Of a stretch of DNA of 64,000 nt, positions 56,101 to 64,000 are shown piece by piece. The notes beneath the pieces were generated by a model, which saw nothing but the letters and a program-made list of their open reading frames with translations, was not told the origin of the DNA and made no database searches. Numbering within the stretch: position 1 is the stretch's first letter; the number at the start of each line of letters is the position of its first letter. The DNA lies in assembly GCF_003171515.1 (NCBI RefSeq), contig NC_089391.1, positions 2,480,001-2,544,000 of the forward strand, written 5' to 3'. This DNA is from Pyrenophora tritici-repentis (taxonomy: Eukaryota > Ascomycota > Dothideomycetes > Pleosporales > Pleosporaceae). Both the position numbers and the translations under genes were made by a program.

Positions 56101-56877
56101 CTTAGTTCACTTGCTGGCGCTTACGGTGGAGACTAGACTGGGCGGTTATTTGGACATTGGGTGGCATTCTATTTTGAGTGTTTTGGATCATGCTAGCATG
56201 ATTGTATGTGATATCCGACATAGACTTATGTATGTTATGACTAGCTTTGTCTTGTCATGCTTGTTCCCTACTCTACGGTGAAAGTACTGCTGCGGATTAG
56301 AAATCCCCTCGACCTTTTTTCTGGAGATGTAGTCTTTGGAATGCCTTAAATAGAAAACAATAAACAGAACACCTCACATATGTTTTGTCTCTCGAGTCAT
56401 GCGAGCGCTTACTCTCTTCACCCAAGGCTGACGCGAACATAGGATGAAACCAGCGATCAATATACTAGTGAAGAGAAACGGAGCTTTATATATGTCTTAG
56501 TCTAGTGGTCTTACAGGTCCAGCAATAGAAGCCTCAATATGTATACTACATCCGATTTTCCCACTTCGATCTGGTATACCCTGTGGGCACCAGCCAAGTT
56601 ATCTTCTCTGCTCATTTGCCGATGTCAGAGAAGCAGGGTGCTGTGAATATAGTATATCTGAACATTAGCAGCAGTCCCAGACAGTGGCGAGGGCGCTGAC
56701 AAGGCCCAAAGGCCATATATAATACCAACCCCTCAGCCAATGTGTCAGTTCACTCTCTTCTTTCCATAAAGACTCCCCATATCCTTCGATCTTCCTCGTA
56801 TTATGAGTAGCATTCCCAACTTCAAGCCTCGCCTTGTCTTATTTTACCATAAACTCAGCCAACCACATTTCCTTCCT
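56101..56877. other. Intergenic between convergent genes
   Basis: 3' flanks of the deoxyribosyltransferase-like (+) and DPH4 (-) genes. The plus-strand frames at 56803-57247 are antisense to DPH4 and are not genes. Confidence 0.55.
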
Positions 56878-57501
56878 TCAACCCACTTCGACCTCAAACC
56901 CTACCCTAACCCACAAACTACACCCCTCACACCCCACAAGCACCTCTTTCTCCCCTCTCCCCTCCGCATCTTCAAGCTCCTCTTCCAGAATCTTGAAACC
57001 ATTTTCCGCACCGCATCGACACGGTCTCGTCCACTGCATCTGCTCTTCCTCTGCACTCATATTATCCCCTCTGGCACTGTCTACTTTCGCAGATATATCT
57101 GATCCGGGTTCAACGATATCAAAGTCGCTCAAATCAAGGAGTTCAAGGCCGAGGATAAAGTCGCTGGACGGGAGGAGAGAAGCAGTGTGCAACGACGATC
57201 GACTCGAACGAAGCATGTCGCGATTGTGGAGAAGCCAGTTGTCGTAGTCTGCCCGCGATTTCGGGTCGGAGAGAATAGTGTAGGCTTCTTTTACGTCGTC
57301 TACTGTGTACCCCTTGTCCCCTTCCCGTGTTGTCTTCTTCACGGCGTCGGTAGTACCACTACTCTGTTTGTCTGGGTGCGCCGCTAAGAGGGCGATTTTG
57401 TACCCTCTGCGCAGATCGACTGTTGACTGTGCTTTTGTGGAATCGTTCCAGCGAGGCGCTTCCAATCCAAGGACATGATAAAAGTCTTTTGTATACGCCA
57501 T
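56878..57501 (-). CDS. dph4: Diphthamide biosynthesis protein 4 (J-domain + CSL zinc finger)
   Basis: A single exon encodes 207 residues. The J domain occupies ~5-90: DFYHVLGLEAP, then the HPD motif H42-P43-D44 in LLAAHPDK, and VDDVKEAYTILSDPKSRADYD. The C-terminal CSL zinc finger reads WTRPCRCGAENGFKILEEEL then EKEVLVGCEGCSLWVRVGFE, giving CxC and CxxC ligands. This combination is diagnostic of Dph4 (Jjj3 in yeast), a redox/iron-binding co-chaperone for the first step of diphthamide synthesis on translation elongation factor 2. The open frame extends 40 codons upstream, but MAYTKDFYHVLGLE is the family start. The loop after the HPD (about residues 45-65) is somewhat long. Confidence 0.92.
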   Translation of the reverse strand: MAYTKDFYHVLGLEAPRWNDSTKAQSTVDLRRGYKIALLAAHPDKQSSGTTDAVKKTTREGDKGYTVDDVKEAYTILSDPKSRADYDNWLLHNRDMLRSSRSSLHTASLLPSSDFILGLELLDLSDFDIVEPGSDISAKVDSARGDNMSAEEEQMQWTRPCRCGAENGFKILEEELEDAEGRGEKEVLVGCEGCSLWVRVGFEVEVG

Positions 57502-58412
57502 GCTCTCTCTCTTGCCTGTGCCTTTCTTGGAGATGTGCAAGGTCTTGAAATGGTGTCGGGCCGAGACTGAATTGTGCGGACGGATTGGGACACTGGCCAG
57601 CGGGATAACGGCTACTACCACACGACCCTGGGCGATGCTCGCCCACAGAGGGCTTATTCTGGACTTGTGCTGTACGCGGCACGCCAGAGTACAAAAAAAT
57701 GTTAGGCGGGGACGCCTTCGGTTCCAAGTGGTGGGGCCCCATTCCCGCAGGGTCCCTCTCGCACCACATGGAAAAGGACCGATGGGTAGTCATAAGATCG
57801 GCAACCTATATTTGCGCAGTTTATAGTGGAGTGAGTCAGAGATGAAAGGCGAGTCTGGCAGCATTGGTCACGGCACAAGGTTGGCAATTTGAATTAACGA
57901 TTCCTTTGACTAGCTAAGAGTGCAGTGTGCTGACATTAAGCCCACTGGAGCCTTTCGTACTACTCCATGGGCCATCGGAAGAGATGTCCTGCATCAGAGG
58001 TCACCAAGAGGACGTCAAACATCTCTGTCCGCCATAGGATCGAGATGTTTAGGTGCTGCCAAAACGAAAACATGGGGTAATTGAGGGTAGCTTCTGAGGA
58101 ACCGAGTGCAGCCTTATCTCGCCGCTAGCAGCCCGAACCTCGCAAGGGGGCCCGGAAGCGCTGCGGCCGTGTTTGACACGCGACCTCAGCACACTGCGTG
58201 CTCGATGTGACAGCGCTGGTGATAGAGGAAAGGGAAATACATTCAGTCATGGGGAATTCGACCGTACCGAACCGCTTGCTGCCAAAGCCAATTTTTGAAA
58301 TCACACGAAACACGTACAACTCCGTAGGACGCTCGTTGCCGGCCCCCTTCGTCTATTCGAAAACAGATGACGACGGCTGAGGATACACAAGGTCGAGAGA
58401 GGGAGAGTGCGC
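57502..58412. other. Intergenic, 910 bp
   Basis: DPH4 promoter and 14-3-3 3' flank, both minus strand. No gene supported. Confidence 0.55.
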
Positions 58413-59714
58413 TTAAGCGGCGGGGGCAGGGGCGGCAGCGGGTGTCTCCTCAGGCTTGGGCTCAGATGCAGCCGGTGCGTCCTCGGTGGCTTTGGTCTCG
58501 TCCTTGGGTGCGTCGGCGGCGGCAGCCTCGCCCTCGTTGCCGTCCGATGACGTCCAGAGGGTAAGGTTGTCACGAAGGAGCTGCATGATGAGGGTGCTGT
58601 CGCGGTAGGACTCTTCGGACAGAGAGTCGAGCTCAGCAATGGCGTCGTCGAAGGCCTGCTTGGCAAGGTGGCAAGCACGGTCGGGCGAGTTCAAGATCTC
58701 GTAGTAGAAGACCGAGAAGTTCAGGGCAAGGCCGAGACGGATGGGGTGGGTGGGTGTGAGCTCGGTCTGGGCGACATCGGTGGCCGTCTGGTTGGCAGGG
58801 TTAGCAGGCTGTTGTTTTGGCACTATGCAGTGATTGCGTCATACCTTGTAGGCCTCGTGTGCGGCTGTCGCAGCGACCTTGCGCTTCTCACCAGAGGCGA
58901 ACTCGGCAAGGTAGCGGTGGTAGTCTCCCTTCCTGTGACGCTGTTAGCCCTGTTGACATTGAAAGGGGCTGCGTATACGCACATCTTGTGGTAGAAGACC
59001 TTGGACTCGCCGGACTCAGCCTTGGGAATGAGAGAGTCGTCGAGCACGTTGAGGACATCCTGGCAGACCTGCTCGAGCTCCGTCTCGATCTTCTGGCGGT
59101 AGTCACGGATGGTGCCAACGTGCTTCTCAGAGCCCTTGGACTCCTCCTTCTGCTCGATCGACGAGATGATGCGCCATGACGCGCGTCGGGTTCCGACAAC
59201 GTTCTTGTAGGCGACGGACAGAAGGTTGCGCTCGTCAACAGTGAGTTCACCGGCGACCTGCCATGTGTCAGTACGTGTCTGATGGGAGCCTGCTGCTGCG
59301 GGCGCCTGCTCGCATAGGGGCGGATGCAGTCGGTCATACCTTGGCAACTTCCTACAACATAGTCAGTACGTGAGCTCGAACAAATGCGACTGGCGGAATC
59401 CAACTGACCTTCATGTACGTGACCATTTCTGCAAACACAGCTGTTAGCAGGCGCGTGCGAAGCTGAGGGTGCGCGGGACTTACCATCGTAGCGCTCAGCC
59501 TGTTCGCACAGCCGGGCGAGGAAAGTCTTGCTGTTACTCTGTCAATGGACCGCAGGGTGCTATAGCAAGCACATGTGCCATACCTCTCACGCTGTTTGGG
59601 GTGTCATGTTAGCCTATGTTGCATGCAGTTGATCGGGGCTCAGAGGGGCATGCCGCCGGGGGACAACAGCGGGGGGAATGGGGCAGATAAAGCAGCACGT
59701 ACCTCAGTCGCCAT
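58413..59714 (-). CDS. 14-3-3 protein (BMH family)
   Basis: Eight exons (59714-59703, 59591-59584, 59530-59484, 59428-59409, 59351-59340, 59257-58983, 58932-58845, 58787-58413) give 278 residues. 14-3-3 proteins are dimeric adaptors that bind phosphoserine/threonine sites in the cytoplasm and nucleus and control signalling, metabolism and polarity. Signatures are clear: [45 protein letters not shown]-type [21 protein letters not shown] and [17 protein letters not shown]. The binding groove Lys, Arg and Tyr (K in YKNVVG, R in GTRRASWR, and RY in DYHRYLAEF) are present. The tail is Ala/Glu/Pro-rich. Exons 2, 4 and 5 are only 8, 20 and 12 nt, yet phase and protein continuity are exact. Several plus-strand frames here are antisense shadows. 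Confidence 0.96.
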
Positions 59715-60983
59715 TGTGATGGTTGAGTTGATGTGTGTTGTGGATGTCGGTGGACGGTGGGGTGGATTGCAGATGCGTACGGAAGGATAGACAGTGGACG
59801 GAGTTGTTGAGGTGTTTGTGTGGATCAATGAACAGAAGAGGATCGAAGTTGTTTTGAGGAAGCGAGCGTCTGCCCTAAGAGTACGCACGGCCGTTTTTCA
59901 AACGAACAACACCACTCTGTCGATTACGCCTTCCCCCAATTGGCGCCTGGCCAGCTATTCACGCCGTCGCCTGCCCGTTTGCACGCCCGCAGCTGGTGCC
60001 TTGGGCGGCGAGTGTCCGTGCAAGCCCTCACCACTGCTCCCAAGTGCTCACTACTACCCTCATCTCTGGACGTTGAAGCCCGTCTCACACCTTCTGGCTG
60101 GCGGCTGGCAGGTGGCAGTGAGGGGTACGGGTACATGCTCAGGAGGGCACGTGAGCGGACTCAGGGTCTACCTAGCTGCCCCCATCCAACACGACTGTTG
60201 ACAGCGTCCCCGAAGCCTCATTCACAATCTATGCTATTCACCACATGTCCGTGTTATGCTCCTTGCTGGTGACCTCGACTTCAGCCTGTCACACCAGTCA
60301 CGGTCTGAAGCGCGGCCCATGGCCAGAGGCTGACTCCTCGACTGCCGTCCCATGTCGGGGTGGGGGCCAATCAGTGCACCTTGGAAACAGCTAGAAAACT
60401 TGGACGGAAGCTGTTGCGTGGAGCCACACTCAGTGCCATGATTCGCGCCACCCCTCCCGGACAATGTACCACGCTGTATGCCTTGACGTCGAGGCCTTGT
60501 GTCGCTTGAACCTCTACCCCCTTTTCGCCCATCTCATCTCCTGTCTCGTAACGCTATGAAAGCTGGCCATGTATACTGCACAGAAGGCATAGCCGAGATT
60601 CAAGAATAAGCAATCTCGGTATTTGCTAATTCCACATGTCGTATGTCGAGCGTCGTACCTGTTTGCAGAGCCGTAGGGTTGACTGAATGACATCATCTTG
60701 TTCCCTAAATCTCATACGGCATGCGGACCATTTGCCCGCGTGTCAGGACAGCGCGGGTGCACTGCAAAGCATATCCGAACAGCATCGTTTCCACATGCTG
60801 CATATGCACGCCTCGATATCAAGTCCTATCTAAAACCCGCGCCATCTGCCAGTTTGCTATCTCATGTCCTGCCAGCGGCATTGACGGCCGCTGTCGCACA
60901 TGCGTGGTGCGGCGCAGGGACATGTCGACCTTCATAGTCTCCTGAAGCGATTCATGTCTGGCATCAGCCAAGTCGGTTGCAAT
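59715..60983. other. Intergenic, 1.3 kb, 14-3-3 promoter
   Basis: Upstream of 14-3-3 and downstream of the mitochondrial gene. No supported gene; overlapping short frames on both strands look random. Confidence 0.55.
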
Positions 60984-61870
60984 TCACATCAACAATCTCC
61001 AGACACCCAACATCAGCGCCGCAGTACCCGTACACACACCCATTAGCCACTGCAGCGTCGAGAACTTGACGGCCTCTAATCTCTCCCTCAGCTGCGCCGT
61101 CTCTTGCTCAATGCGTGTGTCCGTCTCCTTCAACTTGAGCTCCTGCACATTTGCCTCCTCCCTGATGCGTCCCTTTTCCAGGTTGAGATCTAGCCTGACA
61201 GACGCTTGTGTCCGCTGTATCTCATCCCTCAACCGCGAGTTCAGTTTCGCAAGCTCGTTGGTAAGGCGCTCGTGCGATGCGCGTGTCAGGCTGGATTCTG
61301 TCGAGTCGGCCGTCATCAGTTCGGAGCGGAGTTTGGCAAAGTCGACTTTCTGCGTGTACGTGGCCTTCTCCTGGTCTTCACGCAGGACCATAGTGCGCGT
61401 GAGGTTTTGTATGCTAGACATGTCAGTTGCCACACGTTGAATTGCTGCTGTACATGGTAGACTGACCTCTCCTCAATTACATCACTGAGAACCCTCATCA
61501 TGCCTTCTGCTTGCTCCTCGGTAAAGCCCTCCTCTTGCAACCGCTGCACAAACTTCAGCGTGTCAAAATGGTGGTCCTTGGGCTGTCGCGCAGTTGCGCT
61601 GAAGTTGCGCCCAAGTCCCAAGGCCGGGGCATACGCAGATACACATGTTCGTGAAGGTTGCCGCCATTGTCTTGTTGGTGCTGCTTGGGCTTGGGACGGC
61701 GAGGCTTTCGGAAGTACGGTGCGATGCTCGGAGGTAGGGTACGACCTATGCAAGTGTCGCCTGGCTTCTATTGCGCCAAACGCTACTGGCTGCGAAGCTC
61801 TCGCGGACCAGGAAAGCTGGGGCAGAAGAAATCGCGGTATCGCTGTCGCTTGCATTGACGGAGCTGCCAT
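60984..61870 (-). CDS. Mitochondrial CCDC90/MCUR1-family protein (Fmp32-like, DUF1640)
   Basis: Two exons (61870-61467 and 61413-60984, intron 53 nt) give 277 residues. The N-terminal ~95 residues are Arg/Ser/Ala-rich with almost no acids (ATAIPRFLLPQLSWSARASQ and on), a typical mitochondrial presequence. The head FDTLKFVQRLQEEGFTEEQAE, then MMRVLSDVIEESIQNLTRTM and KVDFAKLRSEL, matches the DUF1640/CCDC90 family. A long coiled coil follows (LNSRLRDEIQRTQASVRLDL, ELKLKETDTRIEQETAQLRE), and the protein ends in one membrane helix (LQWLMGVCTGTAALMLGVWR). Relatives are inner-membrane trimers: yeast Fmp32/Put7 influence cytochrome oxidase assembly and proline metabolism, and animal MCUR1 the calcium uniporter. 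Which role applies here is not shown. Confidence 0.9.
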
Positions 61871-62191
61871 TGTGTAGTGAGTGTCGTTACTGGTTATTGG
61901 CCTTTCTCACCTTGGAGAAATTCAAAGCCGCAGGTAGCCAGCCAAGCGACTGCACATGTCATTTGCCGATTTCGGAAAACCATTCCACGGGCTCGGAAAC
62001 AAACGGGCACCTACGTAAGCCGTAAACCGTAAGCACAACCCGACCTTTGTTTACAATACTGCATACAAAGCTTTGTAATGATATCTTCATTGCTTGTCGT
62101 CACCCGAAGAGGCTTCACCTAAACATACAATCCTGAAAGCATAAACAACGCTTGCTATGCAACCCCCCCAAAACACAAATCTATCACTCTT
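61871..62191. other. Intergenic, 321 bp
   Basis: Promoter of the mitochondrial gene and 3' flank of the PhoD-like gene. Nothing else seen. Confidence 0.6.
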
Positions 62192-64000
62192 CTATCTGCC
62201 ATACTCCAGACTCGGGATGATGACTGGTCCATACTTCATTGGCGCAGCGTAGCCGCCATCATTCTGCACCATAAAGTCAACCGCCAGACTCAGCTTTCCA
62301 CTTCCCTGTCCCGGCACTGCTTGGCCGAAATTGCCATTCACAATCTCTGGGTCGTATATCACACAGGCGACATAATTCCTCCGGCCCATGAGTCTCTTGT
62401 ACTCCCGCGGCTGCCCGTTGACGTCTTGGGTGAAAATCTCCATCATATCTTCTTTCGTGTCGGAAGGCTGGTTGTTGCTGCGATGTCCGTTTTGTGGTAC
62501 ATAGAGCGCCCGGTTGTTGTGTAGTAGTCGCAAAACGTAGTTACCAGGTGGTCCGTTCACAACTGAAGCGGATATGATCTGGTACATGGTCTTGTGATCC
62601 TGTGGCCTTGACGGGTCGTGCACCAGTCCTGCACCACAACAGTCGACAGCGCCAGAGAAGAACGTCATTCGTAATGACTTGTTGTGAGCAATGCCTTGTA
62701 GTGTTCGGATCAGGTAGGTCCGCTCAAGGTCCTGTGTTACATTAATATGTCGTTCAAAAACTGTTTGAATCGCACTAACCTTTGAATCGTGCGTCCACTG
62801 ATCTCGCAACTCGTCCAGCAAATCAATCTCTCCGAAAGGACTCAAGACCCCACTCATCAAACCAGACTTACCGATAGCTTTCTTGACCGAGTTGAAGCCA
62901 TCACCAACGACGCTCTTCGCCCCTACAACGCCAGCGACGCCGGCTGTTACCTTTCCTAACATATTGAAAGTACCGGTAACAGCTTTCTTGCCTGTAGCCA
63001 TGGAATGAGCAAAGTGCTCGACCGACTCGAGACGAGGGTACACAATGGGAACGGGTACCATCCAGATGCAATGTTGAACGCTCGGTGGTAATGTTGCCAC
63101 CTTTGGGAAGATACCCTGATATGTTGGGCCTGCCATGACTTGATGCGGATTACGCTCAGAGCGACAATCGGGGCCAACAACTGTGACGCAAGGACCTAGA
63201 TACTTGATAAAGTGCCAGCCTGTACCGGTAATTGTGAAGAGGTCCATATCGTTGTTGACATTCCGAAGAATCTCGAGCGTTGTGTGATGCTGAAAGAGCA
63301 GATACATCTCGATACCCAGTCTTCCGATATTCCTAAACATATTCGAAAACTGCATGTACTCAGGATACGACCCAAACCCATCAAATCTAACCGCCGTCAG
63401 TACTATGTAGTTTGGAGGGAACTAGAGGCTTACATGTCATGGTCATCAAGAGCAAGGATGTGGGGAATTTGTGCGAATGCCTCTCTCAGGTGCGGTTGAT
63501 CAAAGTGGCTGGTGTAGTAGTGAAAATATGCGTGGCAGACATCTTCCTCGTGCTTTGCGGTCCAAGGAGCATTCTTCCGGACATCCTTGCCGCTTGTTGC
63601 TGTCCATTGCTTGAGAAGCGGAAGTTCTTTCCACAGCCGGTCGGCATAAATCTGGCCGCCCAAACCCAGCTGGACGTGGAAGCCACCGCATTCGGCGTTC
63701 TTCTGTAAGATATCTTTCCACATCAGACCCACGCCACCGAGTTTGGCTCGTTCGTTCGCATTCACATTCAGCGCGAAGTCATTGCCAGAATGAGCAATGA
63801 ACCGCCAACTAGTCTCGTTTCGTCCTGCAACCAGGAACTCAAATCGAGTGCAGCCGAGATGTGAGGTGATGGCATAGGTCCACTTGGCAGCATGTTCCTC
63901 CTCCATCCTTAAATCAATGTCGTATCTGTAGAAGATCCATGTTTGGTGGGTATAGATGGGATTGGCTTTTAATTGTCGTGGGTTTGGTGACAAGTCTGCA
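62192..64000 (-). CDS. PhoD-like phosphatase, 5' end outside window
   Basis: Partial gene: exon from the window edge to 63434, intron 63433-63387, exon 63386-62780, intron 62779-62732, exon 62731-62192; about 570 C-terminal residues are present. The sequence around the first splice, IPHILALDDHD|IFDGFGSYP, has the acidic/His metal-binding signature of PhoD-like metallophosphatases (DDHD). Other conserved points are FHVQLGLGGQIYADRLWKEL, FEFLVAGRNETSW, IDLLDELRDQWTHDSK and LRMTFFSGAVDCCGAG. Fungal proteins of this group are large cytoplasmic or membrane-associated enzymes of uncertain substrate. The second intron is 48 nt, in frame and stop-free; removing it gives THDSK|DLERTYLIRTLQ, which fits the family. 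The start codon is not in the window. Confidence 0.87.

Noticed and set aside
58668..59179. Plus-strand frames opposite 14-3-3
   Set aside because: Antisense shadows of a highly conserved, codon-biased gene.
1..64000. tRNA genes, rRNA, CRISPR arrays, transposons, virus-like genes and a secondary-metabolite cluster
   Set aside because: I scanned for T-loop sequences, terminal repeats, transposase or polymerase motifs and synthase genes and saw none. A covariance-model tRNA scan and a repeat search would settle this.

Overview
The window is nuclear DNA of a filamentous ascomycete (Pezizomycotina). Genes are intron-containing, introns are mostly 45-60 nt with GT..AG ends and CTAAC-type branch sites, neighbours are separated by about 0.3-2.5 kb, and the recognisable proteins (Lsm5, Sec53-type phosphomannomutase, Cdc8-type tropomyosin, Rcy1, Cdc43, 14-3-3, Naa25/Mdm20, Dph4, Rrp17) have fungal forms. 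A Dothideomycete, perhaps Pleosporales, is my inference from the style of the unnamed conserved proteins and is not proven. I saw no tRNA, rRNA, CRISPR array, transposon or virus-like gene. Exon structures were built by hand from protein continuity, reading phase and splice sites.

Layout. 0-6.3 kb: 5' part of a secreted GMC oxidoreductase (-, runs off the left edge), phosphomannomutase (-), a DEDDy 3'-5' exonuclease (-) and LSM5 (+, six exons, one GC-AG intron). 6.3-8.7 kb is gene-free with hexamer repeats and leads into a SAM + HMG-box protein (+). A second gene-poor stretch (10.5-13.0 kb, with a CA microsatellite) precedes a DUF3074 protein (+), a 1422-residue Pro/Gln-rich coiled-coil protein (+), a convergent 2-oxoglutarate/Fe(II) oxygenase (-) and a DUF3602 protein (-). 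22.8-27.7 kb holds at most two tiny candidate genes.

27.7-48.2 kb is dense: recyclin-1 (+), a DEK_C/SWIB protein (+), a securin-like candidate (-), tropomyosin (+), RRP17 (-, broken by one base here), the geranylgeranyltransferase-I beta subunit (-), an F-BAR/DEP/RhoGAP protein (+), an Arg/Ser-rich protein (+) and a synaptojanin-type phosphoinositide phosphatase (+). Several of these act in one process, polarised growth through actin cables, Rho GTPases and their prenylation, endocytic recycling and phosphoinositides, but they have separate promoters and nothing indicates an operon-like unit.

48.9-64 kb: the NatB subunit Naa25/Mdm20 (+), a cysteine-rich zinc-ribbon-like protein (+), an isolated nucleoside 2-deoxyribosyltransferase-like protein (+), Dph4 (-), 14-3-3 (-, eight exons, one of 8 nt), a mitochondrial CCDC90/Fmp32-type protein (-) and a PhoD-like phosphatase (-, 5' end beyond the right edge).

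Most of the window is conserved housekeeping sequence. The points most worth a second look are the RRP17 frameshift, the 14-3-3 micro-exons, the RhoGAP domain without its arginine finger, three 48-nt stop-free introns, the isolated deoxyribosyltransferase-like gene, and the securin candidate. I found no convincing multi-gene novel system.
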